Source: Capra hircus (Eukaryota > Chordata > Mammalia > Artiodactyla > Bovidae). From it: a DNA stretch of 64,000 bases. The notes under the pieces are model-generated. The model saw only the letters and a program-made list of their open reading frames with translations. It searched no databases and was not told the origin of the DNA. The position numbers and the translations under genes were made by a program. Where the stretch lies: NCBI RefSeq assembly GCF_001704415.2, contig NC_030810.1, positions 100,452,315-100,516,314 on the forward strand, read 5' to 3'. Below, one piece after another: positions 1 through 12,700 of the stretch (the first letter of the stretch is position 1; the number at the start of each line of letters is the position of its first letter).

Positions 1-700
1 GGTTCAAGAAGGAATTTTATGGTAACCAGAGAATGGATAACCTGCTTCAATCGAAACTCTTAGCAAAGGGCTATTTGTGTGTTTTAAAAAAAATAGCCAA
101 AGAAATAAAATAGAGATAAGCATCTTTATACCAAAATTGTGCAGATATCCCTGAAAGCAAAAATGCCACTTATGGAAATAAGCCTTTAAAATCTGGTGCT
201 CGTTTGTTTGTTTGTTATATATTCTCTTAGGGATTTCTTCAGTGGCAGAATGGAATAAGTAGTTGGACAGAACTCTGGAGAATATTGTTCTCTGTAGATT
301 CTCTGCAGGGATCTTCAGCTAGCACCATGTCTTGTACATAATTGATCGTAGAATGTTAGTGCTGGAAATTCCTTTTTAGGCTCCCCCTTTTATTTTTCAA
401 AGTAAAAACCAATGTCCAGAGAGGTTAAGTGAATTGTCTAAAGGTTTTTGCAAATATACACCTTTTTTTTTTTTTTAAGGTAGAAATAATAGGAAAAACA
501 ACCTAAGCTCTCTGTTGCCCTGGTCTGAGAAAAAAACAGTGGTGTTGATGAGAACTCGGAGGTCCCCAGGACATTGTGTGCCAGAACTAGTTCTGCCCGA
601 CAGAGCACTGGGGGAGAGGGGGCATGGCTGTTCAGTAACTGTATAACTGAGGCTAGTTAATAAGTGTTCTTACTTTGAAATATCTTGTGTTGTTTTATAG
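1..700 (+). other. GABPB2: GABPB2 intron, no exon seen
   Basis: AT-rich intronic DNA leading to the acceptor TTTTATAG at 693-700. A short stretch near 415-460 resembles the 3' part of an ancient MIR. Nothing else is recognised. Confidence 0.6.
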
Positions 701-3700
701 GAAGCAATGCAGAATCAGGTGAATCCTAATCCCGAGAGAGCCAACCCTATGACTATGGCTACCCCATTCATCTTCACATCAGGAGAAGTTGTCAACCTCG
801 CAAGCCTTGTTTCTTCAGCCAGCACCAAGACAACCTCAGGTGATGTTCTGATAATGTGAGATTTATTTTAGACTTAAAACGAACCTGAATTACAGGTTTT
901 TTAAATAAGATGAATAGATACTCTGTCTGATATTCCCTCCTCTATTAAAATATTCCCCAAATGGAAGATTTATAATAGATTTTATTTTATTATTATTATT
1001 ATTATTTAATTTATTTTTTTTTAAATTTTAAAATCTTTAATTCTTACATGCGTTCCCAAACATGAACCCCCCCTCCCACCCCATAACATCTCTCTGGGTC
1101 ATCCCCATGCACCAGCCCCAAGCATGCTGTATCCTGCGTCAGACATAGACTGGCGATTCGATTCTTACATGATAGTATACATGTTAGAGTGCCATTCTCC
1201 CAAATCATCCCACCCTCTCCCTCTCCCTCTGAGTCCAAAAGTCCGTTATACACATCTGTGTCTTTTTTGCTGTCTTGCATACAGGGTCGTCATTGCCATC
1301 TTTCTAAATTCCATATATGTGTGTTAGTATACTGTATTGGTGTTTTTCTTTCTGGCTTACTTCACTCTGTATAATCGGCTCTAGTTTCATCCATCTCATC
1401 AGAACTGATTCAAATGAATTCTTTTTAACGGCTGAGTAATACTCCATTGTGTATATATACCACAGCTTTCTTATCCATTCATCTGCTGATGGACATCTAG
1501 GTTGTTTCCATGTCCTGGCTATTATAAACAGTGCTGCGATGAACATTGGGGTACATGTGTCTCTTTCAATTCTGGTTTCCTCGGTGTGTATGCCCAGCAG
1601 TGGGATTGCTGGGTCATAAGGTAGTTCTATTTGCAATTTTTTAAGGAATCTCCACACTGTTCTCCAAAGTGGCTGTACTAGTTTGCATTCCCACCAACAG
1701 TGTAGGAGGGTTCCCTTTTCTCCACACCCTATAGTAGATTTTAAAGCTAATGCTTTATTCTTTCTGGAGGAAGGGAAGATCATACTTTAGGATTATACAT
1801 AAATGCTTAACTGTGTTAAAAGTAAAATATTCTACAGATTAATCTGTTGAAGGGTTATGTCTGACCCCAAAATGAAAATATAAGGTACTTTAATATGGTA
1901 CTGCTAAGGAAAATAGTTAAATATTTATAGTCTAAATCAGTAACAAATAAGAAAATAAACATAAATGGTTGTTGGATGCTGATATGAAAGAGGTAAGTAT
2001 GGTTATTCCACTAAAGTTTAAGAGTCCTGATTTGTTCTTGAGAACATATAAAACAACAATATAGCAAAGAAAAGCCCTTGGTGCTGCTCTTTTGACACGT
2101 GTATGTATTTGTTTTAATTCATTCATTTTTGGCTGCTCTCTCTGGGTCTTTGTTGCTACTCAGGCTTTCTCTAGTTATGGCAAGTGGGGGCTACTCTTAG
2201 TTGGGTGCACAGGCTTCTCATTGTGGTGGTTTCTCTTACTGAGGAGCACAGGCTCTAGGAGTGTGGGCTTCAGTACTTGCTGCTTGTGGGCTCAGTAGTT
2301 GCAGCTCATGGGCTCTAGAGCACTAGCTTAGTAGGCTTGGTTGCTTTGCAGCATGTAGGATCCTCCCGGACCCAGGATCAAACCGCATCCCCTGCATTGG
2401 CAGGCAGAGCCTTATTTACTGTACCACCAGTACACAGTACACAGTATTTATGTTTTAAATAAAATATCTATCTAGAAAGGAGCAAATCTAATTTTGCTGT
2501 ACAGCAGAAACTAGTACAACATTGTAAATCAACTATAATAAATTTTTTAAATAAAAAGGAGCAAATCCTTTTCAACATCTCCTTACAGATATTTGTTTTA
2601 CAATGAGAGAAATTATGTCCTCGTTTAAATAAATGTTCCTACTGATCCTGGGTTTCATTTTCTGTTTCCGATTTTCATTTAAAAATTACAACTGTATTCA
2701 TAGTTGCTTGTAAAATATCAGAGGAAGATCTTGACTGATGTATTATTATTGAGAGGCAATATAAACTAGAAAGAATAGATACATATTATACAAAGGTTTT
2801 TGCATTCCAGAACTGCTTTCAAATACTGATTTGTTAATTGACTAAGATACTTAGCAGCAGCAAGATACTTGATCTTAGAAATACTGCTTACTTCCTTAAG
2901 CCTTCTGTACTTATATATTAAATTAGAATGTAATAATCTACTTCATGAGGTTGTGGTGAGACTGAGATTTTGTATTTCAGTACCCATTTTATAGCAGGGC
3001 TTCAGTAATAGCTCGGAGAAGGCAATGGCAACCCACTCCAGTACTCTTGCCTGAAAAATCCCATGGATGGAGGAGCCCGGTAGGCTGCAGTCCGTGAGGT
3101 CGCTAAGCGTCAGACATGACTGAGCGACTTGACTTTCACTTTCCACTTTCATGCATTGGAGAAGGAAATGGCAACCCACTCCAGTGTTCTTGCCTGGAGA
3201 ATCCCAGGGCTGGGGGAGCCTGGTGGGCTGCCATGTATGGGGTCGCACAGAGTCGGACACGACTGAAGCGACTTAGCAGTAGCAGCAGCAGCAGCAGCAG
3301 TAATAGCTAATGTTGAATGAAAATGTAACTTCTCAGTGAAGGTTGACTCTCTCATGCCCACAAGGGGGCAGTAGTGCCCTTCATTTTATAAGCTATCAAC
3401 TCATTTAAAATTGCTATGCTTTAGTTTTCAGCTGGATGATTCAAAAAGTTTAGCTTAAATATATGTATATATGTAATCACAATATTCACAGCCATTTGGG
3501 TTTGTTGTGGTTCAGGCCACACTGATTAGCGCAAGTGTTTTTTAATTCAAAAGTTTTTAGAAGCCAATAAAGTAATATGTTTATAACATGGGCTAGAATT
3601 AAGTCTTTAGTCTAACTACTGAAATTCTCCAGACTGTAATCTGAAATGATAAGCAAAGTTGAAGACATGCAGCATAAAGATTCTTAGCCTTGGTTCCTGT

Positions 3701-6700
3701 GGACCTATATCATGCTTGTCATGTTGCTTCTGGCAAACCTACTCCTTTTTTCTCTTCTGTATGTTGACAGCAGCAAATTGAAACTGCTGAATCGTCACAT
3801 AATTAGAGCTGATCTCTCCAGTGTCATCCTACTCATGAAGCAGTTCTACCTAGCTGTTTCCCTTTAGGGGACTGGCCTATCAGTACAGATAAAAGAAAGG
3901 AGAAAAGTTCTGAGTCAAATTCGGGTTGTGTTGTTGAACTGGGTTTAAGGATTTTCTTTTCCTGAATGATGGAGAAGCCCTCTTGTTTCCCATCATCCAA
4001 CAATATTTTTAGGAATTAACTGAAAGTGTGCTTCCCTGGTGGTCTAGTGTTTAAGAATCTGCCTTACAATGCAAGCAACACCGGTTCAGGAAGATCCTAC
4101 TTGCTGTGGAGCAACTGAGCCTGTGCACCACAGCTACTGAGCCAGTGCTTTAGAGCCCCGGAGTCACAACTACTGAGTCCAAACAGTGCAACTACTGAAG
4201 CCAACACACTTAGCACCTATACTTTGAAACAAGAAAAACCACCACAGTAAGAAGCCTGTGCACTTCAATGAAGAGTAGCTACTTGCCTCAACTGGAGAAA
4301 AGCCCGAACACAACAACAAAGACCCACCACAGCCAAAAATAAAATAAATACATAAATTTTTTTTTAAGAATTAACTGTAAGTATCCTAGGATTGTCATTT
4401 TGGTGGATATTTTTGATAGCAAAATCCAGACTGTAAAGATTGCTTTCAATTTTCCATTTGTGACTAAAGATATTAGTTATTATCAGTGCCACCATCAAAC
4501 TGCAGTGACTGGAGAAGGCAGACTTAACTTAAATATTAATCAGGGCAAAACAGAGTTATGAAGATAAATTTCCTTTTTCTGTAGAATCGTAAGATGCACT
4601 CCAAAGTCAAGTACGAATTGCCTTGTATTGGTTCATAAAGAGTGCAGGCTTTGGAATCTGACAGTTAGGTTCTGATCTGGGCTCTTGACATTCACTAGCT
4701 GCATGACCCTGAGCAAATTACTTAATTTTTTGTATGTTAGCAACTAAACCACCACCACCAGTTTTCACTGACTTGGTGAGACTGCCTAGCCAACCATAGC
4801 ACATGCCCCTAAACCCTGATCTGAAGAGTTTATTTATATTAGCCACATTCTGAGTAGGTAACAAATTGTCACTAACAATGCCATTTTCCTTCCAAAACAA
4901 CAGCAGCCATGCACATTTCACTTTATTTGATGGGGGTCTTGTATTAAAACAAAGCAATTAGCATTATTTAACAATAAAGTACTTTATTTTCCCAGAACTC
5001 TCTGGGATAAGTCTAAAGAGATCATTTGTATCATCTCTTTTCAGTTTCAACTTTCCAATGTAGTATTCGGTCAGAATACTAAACCTAATTTTTCACAAAT
5101 GTTCTTTCTTCATCTTGTTATTGAAGAGAATTTGGGTGAGTCATTATGTTTGAATTAGAGCGAGAACAAATACCCTTAGGTTGGAATCATCATGTGCTAA
5201 AAAGTGTATACTGCCTTTTTCATGAAGCAGTTCTACACAAGTAGTCTCCTTTAGCTTGATGGCCTACCTGATTTGTCTTACTTGAACTTTAAGTATAACA
5301 GCCTTGTTTGTGTGTTTGTCTGTGTGTGTTTTAACTGTGATAATATAATAGCAGTGTATTTTTCATTGTTAGTGACTTACTGTCACATATATTACAACCT
5401 CCATGAGGGGTGTATCTAAACCTTGCTTGTTCCTCGTTTGTTTCATTTGTGAGTTCTTATGTCAGCACTTGGTATGATAGTCTGAGTGATAAGAAAAACA
5501 TGAACTAAGCAGGAAAATTAGAGTACAAGCTGTAGCTAATCTTGCGCTTACAAGGTCATTAGATTGACACAAGCTCTGTCTAGAGGTCATGCACTGTGTT
5601 TCACTAAGACTATTTGGTTCCTTGAGCATGAGAGAATTAAAATAAGGATATCATTATTTTCTCCACCCTTATCTTCACTCCCACAGTCGTCATCCAAAAG
5701 CTTTGAAAGTATTTTACAGATAACTGACTTTTTTCAAGGTGTGCGATTGAGAAAACAAAAAGTAAGAGTACGTTTAGAGCTTCCCTGGTGGTTCGGGGGT
5801 AAAGAGTCTGCCTGCCAGTGTGGGAGATACGTGTTCGTCCATGGCGCAGAGTAAGCCCGCGCCCCACAGCTAATGGAGCCTGTGCTCTCGAGCCCGGGAG
5901 TTGCAGCTGTGGAAGCCCTCGTGCCCTGGAGCCCACGCTCCACAACAGGAGAAGCCACCGCAATGAGAAGCCCGTGCCCCACAGCCAGAGGGTAGCCCCT
6001 GCTCCCCGAAACCAGAAAGAAGCCTATGTAGCAGTGAACGCCCAGCACAGCCAAAATAAATAAAGCTAATTACGGGTTTAAAAAGATGAGTGTACCAGTC
6101 GACTTCATTCAGGAGACAAAATTATGTGTGGTATAGCTTGATTACACATAATTTTATTATTATATGTCAGAAATACTTATATATAATAAATATATATTAT
6201 AAACATACAATTTATAAACAACTTCTAAAAACTTATTAGTAACAATGGATAACTATTAAGAGGTGAGGAGAACTCTAAAGAATATAGGAATAGCCAGTAT
6301 GGGGAGCAGTCACTTCTATGTGATAAAACTTAATCTCCTGCCAGATGACAGGAAATATTTATGGGATTCAGCTTCAGTATCACAAGGCACGGCAAAGAAG
6401 GGTGGATTTGGCGCCAAGCGGCAATTAATTTGCAATTGGTACAATAAGTTATCTCTGAAATTATAGTGAAAGACTTGGGGAAATGCAATTCATGTTATAA
6501 AAGTTGGATTTATGCAAAACTGTTGAGTAATACTTCCGGTTCATAAAATTAGGCATGCCTGTTGCCAGATCTAATGCACTTCCCTCTTGGAACTTAGCTG
6601 TAAGTATATCACATAGATAGAGGAAAAGGTTATGAATGAAGTTTTTTAAAATAGCACATCATGACATAAATAAACTAAGTAATTGTTATTTTTTAACATC

Positions 6701-9700
6701 AATTAATTGTGCTATCCTTTGACATTCAAAATGTGAAACTTCATGTTTTTAACTGTCCTTGCCCTTGAGGTCAGTCCTAGTCTTCTCACCTCTCTGGTGA
6801 ATAGAAGAGCTGGTGAATAGAAGAGGCGTGACTGACTGAAGCCCAGGAGGGGCCTGTTCCCTCACCACTGCCTAGCTTGGGGTGAGGCATGCTCTGTATG
6901 CTTACTGCCAGCTGCCAAGAAGAGCTCTGTGCAGCCAGCCTTGGGAGTAGTTGGAACTCTTGGTGTGTTAGCTGCTGATGCTCAGCCTTGACAGTGCCAA
7001 GAGAATGATCAGATGAAGAGAATGTAATGGCCCTATACCAAGCATATTATCTTAATCCACTTTAAAGGGAAAACTTTAAACCTTAAGAGTTTTAACACCA
7101 TGATAATCGGTTTATATAAGTTTGTATTAGAAAGCAAGATTAAGGAAAAGCTGAGATTTTGATTTAATAAGCCATTTTAGTTCATGTCTATTCTCTCCAC
7201 TGGACCTCATTTGCCTTTTTTACCAAAATAGGTGACCCCCATGCCTCCTCAACAGTACACTTCTCAAATTCTACCACCTCAGTGCTGGCCACCCTTGCAG
7301 CTCTTGCTGAGGCATCAGCCCCCCTCTCCAACTCACACAGAGCCACAGGTAGGTAAAGGATATCTGCTAGGTGAATCACCATTTCTTCTTTTGTTTTCAA
7401 CTCTCCAGCAGATTTAATTTCTGTGAAATGTTAAAGAATTATGGTTAGAGACAACTAGGATAAAGGGATGTAGAGTCACTGAGCATCACAATGAAAAATC
7501 ACGAAGTGATATAATCAGTCAGCTGAATAATGTCAGAGAATGTGTAAGTTACTCCTTTGTATTCTTGCAGCTTCGAGTTTGTTTGCACTGACTCAAGTTA
7601 CATCAGATTGAAATGTTTAGTCTTATGTAGCAGAGTTTTGGAAATACTCTGTGTTGTGTTTTGACTGATACTATCATAGAATGATTCAAAATAGCAGCCT
7701 AGATGTCTTGTATTAGAGCATCAAAATACATGGGACTGCTACCTCGCTCATTGTTATATCCTGTGTGCCCCAAGTTGGCGTGCTTCATTTCACTGCGGAT
7801 GTTATTTTGGCATTCCCAGTGGATTTGTGGAGATAAATCCTGTATAGTGCCCTTCTGATTTTATAACAGAAAGGTTTCAGGTCCCTTAGCCAGAGCTAGT
7901 GGCCTCCAGGGAAAAGGTTTAAGACTTCATATAGGTAGGAGGCAAATAGATAGGGGTAAATAGTCATCTAGGAATCTTTCTGGAGCACTCTGGCAATCTG
8001 ATCCATCATAAATGAAAGCAGATTGTTGATTTCTTTCTGCCATAGACATTTAGATGCTGAGAACATTCCTCCAATTCTATTTTTCCAACTGGTAGCAATC
8101 ATAACGATCTCTACTCAGATGTGTATGAATGAGCAGCATGGCAGAGGAAAAAGCAACATATTAAACTTGTGCTTGTTAATTTTTTTAATTTGCTCTTTGA
8201 TGTTGGATAAATCATTTGACTTCTTCAGGTCTGTCTCCTCATCTCTAACATGGTAGTTGGATTAGGTTATCTATCAGGGTCCTTTCAGCTCTAACATTTA
8301 ACTGTTTTTTGCTTCTAAGAGGTGTGAATGCTCTATTTCCATTGAACTGCCTGAACACATCTCATGTGGATAGTCCCTACCCCTGTTGCAAAGTTCTCCT
8401 TATGACTCTCTAGATACAGAAATTTCATAGTAGTAGGAGCTGTTTCCCCTAATGGTTACTGGGGATATTGACTAACCAAAGTGAAAATCTTTATTCAATG
8501 TGATACATGTAAAGTTCTTATTAATAGAAAAGTACTGGCCCATAGTAAATAGTGTTCATTGCTATTAATGTTATTGATCAGTCACATGGGAGAAGCCACC
8601 TGTTTTTGTCTATCAAACTTCTTCAGTGTTTTGACTTCTTGACATGTTATTTTGTTAATTCTCTATTAAATGCCTTTATTTCTTATAGAAATAGGTCTAC
8701 TCTAATTTATAGTTATAGTTCTAGGCTCTGTAGATTTATTTAGACTTTCAAGATACTTCCTGAAAAAGGAGTCCCAAGATCAAGTATGTTGGGGAAACTC
8801 AGCATATCTTATTTTCTGTTAGAGAGTCACAATGCTCATTTGTCTATTAGGGTCTCTGATACTTACTACAAAATAAAAACAAAAATTTAAGCATATTTAA
8901 ACAAACATTTTGAAAATGTATTTGTACATAGAACCCGTCTGGTGAAAGCTAACATGTCAGTGAAAACATTTTAGAAAATACTGTTCTAATGCATTTCAAG
9001 TTTTTCTCTTCCTGATATTATCAACTTCATGGAGGCTGAAATTACTCTACTCCTGTTTTTTTAAGCTGTAATTTTATATTTACTTTTGTCCTCTTTAGCT
9101 AATTCAGAAGAAATCATAGAGGGAAATTCTGTTGATACATCAATCCAGCAAGTGGTGGGGAGTGGAGGCCAGAGGGTCATCACCATAGTGACCGATGGAG
9201 TCCCTCTGGGTAATATCCAAACTGCAATCCCTACTGGAGGCATTGGCCAGCCATTTATTGTGACTGTGCAAGATGGACAGCAAGGTGAGTTGTCCCGTGT
9301 GGACAATTGTTTATTAAAAGATATTTTAGACACTCGACACACCTCTAAAAATGAAGCATTAGGGCAAGTTAGGGGGAAATGGGAGAATGCCATATCCTAG
9401 ATGGGGCAAAGAAGCTCTGAAAAAGAAAAAAAAAACCTGAAACCAGTCAAATTTTCCTAATATATATAAAATATGTGAGTAAAACCAATAACCTGATAGA
9501 ATAAAGAGCAAGTATTGCAAACTAGTAGTTTGCAGAAAATACTGATGGTTCCTTAAAAATAGGAAAATTTATTTCATTTATGGCAAGAGAAATATAAATA
9601 CTGCACCAATATACCATTAAAGCACGATGCTGTCAAGGGTATGGGGAAACAGGCACTCTCATAAATCACTGGTAAGAGTGTGAATGCATCTTCTGAAGAG

Positions 9701-12700
9701 CAAATTGTCAACACGTATCAGTATTGAAGCTGCACATACCTTCTGGTTAAAAAGTTATTTTTCTATGAATTTATATTCACACACACAGAAATGAACTATA
9801 TACTAAGTTATTTGTTACAGCATTATTTGTGATTATCAGATTAAAAAGAACCTAAGTAGAAGTCATTATTTGTAATTATCAGATTGAAAAGAACTAAGTA
9901 GGAGTCATTAATGGAACTGGGTAAATAAATTATGGTATCCCCTACTCATGCAATGGAATACTATGCAGCTATTAAAAACAACGGGGAGGATTCTTATATA
10001 CCAGCATGGTCTGATCTCCAAAGTAGCGTAAGTGACAAGAGCAAGACACAGGCAGTGTGTAGAGTATGCTGCACTGTGTTCTTTAAAGGGATAAGTTTAT
10101 AGGTATATTTGCTAATATATTTGTAGACTTAGACTATCTCTGGAAGAACATTCAGAAATAACATTTGACATTGGTTCCCTTCTGGCAGGGCACCTGGGCA
10201 GCTAGAGATGGATGAGACGCTTTTCAGTATATATGCTTTTATAGCTTTTAATCTTTGAACCATCTGAATGTATTAGTTATTAAAAGATACTTAAGTAAAA
10301 AATTTTTTTTAAAAAAAGAGAAACTAACATTGCAGCTTCATTCCTCAGAAATACTGGAGGTTGAAAAAGAAGGGTTGGTATCATTGCCTTTTGTGTCATC
10401 AGCAATTTGAGTTGGCCTAAATAATTATGAGGATTTTATAATTTTTAAATTATTTGAATTGATGGATCTTTGCAGTATGGGAAGAAAGAGTAGGAGTTAA
10501 ACCTTTATAACCCAAGCTTTGGTATCATAAATTCTTGGAATTTTATTTGGAAATATACTACTGATGTTTTTGTGGACATTATCATTTAAAGTTTGGGGGA
10601 GCTCACAGAGTAGGTAAGAGACTACTTGGAATTAATTAAATGAGAACAGAGGTTTTTTTTTTTTTTTTTTTCCCCTTTTTAAGATCAGAGTTGTTTTAAG
10701 GGAAAAAAATAAAAATTTAAGGTCCTCTGGCTTGTGGGATCTTAGTTCCCTGACCAGAGATTGAACCCATGCCCCTTGCATTGGGAGCATAGAGTTTTAA
10801 CCACTGGACCACTGGGAAGGTCCTAGGGAGAAAAAAATTTTTCAAGGTTTTGCCTAGATAAACTGCACTACTTTTTACAGATGCATTTAACCAAGCTCAA
10901 AGAATGAAAGCCAAAATTTTGTGAATTAACTGTAAGAAATTTTAAATTCCAGACAAAACTTCCATTTCCACTTAGCAGATATCTAAGCTGCTTTCTACTG
11001 CTGTCAATTGAAGCTATCAATTTTTGCTTTAAACGAAAATCATAATGCATCCTAAAACCCAAATATAATTTTTTTAACTTTTTATTTTGAGATAATTGTA
11101 CATGTAATTGTACATGATAATTCATGTACCGTTGTAAGAAATAATATAGAAGGATCCCGTATATCTATCACTCAGTTTCCCCAAGTGATAACATTTTGAA
11201 TAATAGTACAAATATTTTGTACTATTTTGTGCATGTGTGCTAAGTTGCTTCAGTCGTAATTCAACTCTTTGCGACTCCACGGACTGTAGCCCACCAGGCT
11301 CCTGTCCATGGGATTCTCCGGGCAAGAGTGCTGGTGCGGGTTGCCATGCCCTTCTCCAGGGCATCTTCCGGATCCAGGGAATGAACCCGTGTCACTTATG
11401 TCTGCTGCACTGGCAGTAAAGAACCCCCCTGCCAGTGCCACTTGGGAAGCCTACTGTACTATTTTGTGTAATATACAAATAGTGCAATATTACAGAGAGG
11501 AAACTTACCTTGGTACAACCCACCAACCTTATTGAAATTTTTTTGCAGTTTTCTCTGCCTTCATTTGTGAGTTTGTGTTCTGTGCAGTTTACTTTATGAA
11601 CACCACCGCAGTTGAGACAGAAAGCGATTCTGTCACAGGGATTCCTTGTGCTACTCTGTATCTGCAGGCACTTCCCTTCCTACCCCATTCCTAACCATTG
11701 GTGACCACTAATTCGTCTGTTCTCTATTATTATACTTTCGTCATTTCAAGACTGTTATAGAAATGGAATCATATAGTATATAGCTTTTTGCAATAGGGTT
11801 TTTTTTCCTCAACATAATTCCCTTAAGGTCTATCCAAGTTGATGTTTGTATCAGTAGTTCATTTCTTTTTATTGCTGAGTAGTAGTCCATGGTATGGATG
11901 TACAATAGTTTATTTAATCACTTAATTGCTTAAGTTGTCTCCAGCTTTTAGCTATATATGAATAAAGCTGTTATGACTCATCATGTACAGGCTTTATAGG
12001 AACATAAATTTTCAGTTATCTGGAGTAAATGTCCAGAAGTATAATTTCTGGGTCATATGGTAAATACATGTTCAGTTTTGTAAAAAAAAATTTTTTTCTA
12101 CAGTGACTATACCATTTTATATTTTCACCAGCAATTTATGAATAATCGAGTTTCTCCACATTCTTGCCAGAATTTGGTGTTATCAATATTTTTAAAATTT
12201 TAGCCATTCTGATAGGTGTGCAGTACATCTTGTATGTTGTATGCATATGTGTTGACCCTTTTCTCACTTATCCTTGAGAAGAGAAATAGTTAAATTAGAT
12301 ATATCTGATGGTAAACTGCTTTCATGAAAGGTTTTTAAAAATTCTTATTTAAGACATTATACCTACTTTAGATAAGTTATTCCTGCAGAATTGCAAGGTA
12401 AGTGGTCACAGCTTCTGATCTGTAGTCAGACACTTTTTTTTCTTAATTAATTAATTTTTTTTCAGACACTTTTATATAAAAGCTTCAGGCTTGGGTCTTA
12501 ACTGCATGGCTTCCAAACCTGCAAATCATTGCCCTTCCTTTCTGAAGTCGTCTTTGTCTTTCTGTTTTTAAAAAATGTGTATTTGGCTCTGGGTCTTAGT
12601 GGCACATAGGGTCTTCATTACATCCTGTGAGATATTTAGTTGTGGTGCACGAACTCTCTAGTTGAGGCATGCAGGCTTAGTAATTGTGACATTCCGGCTC

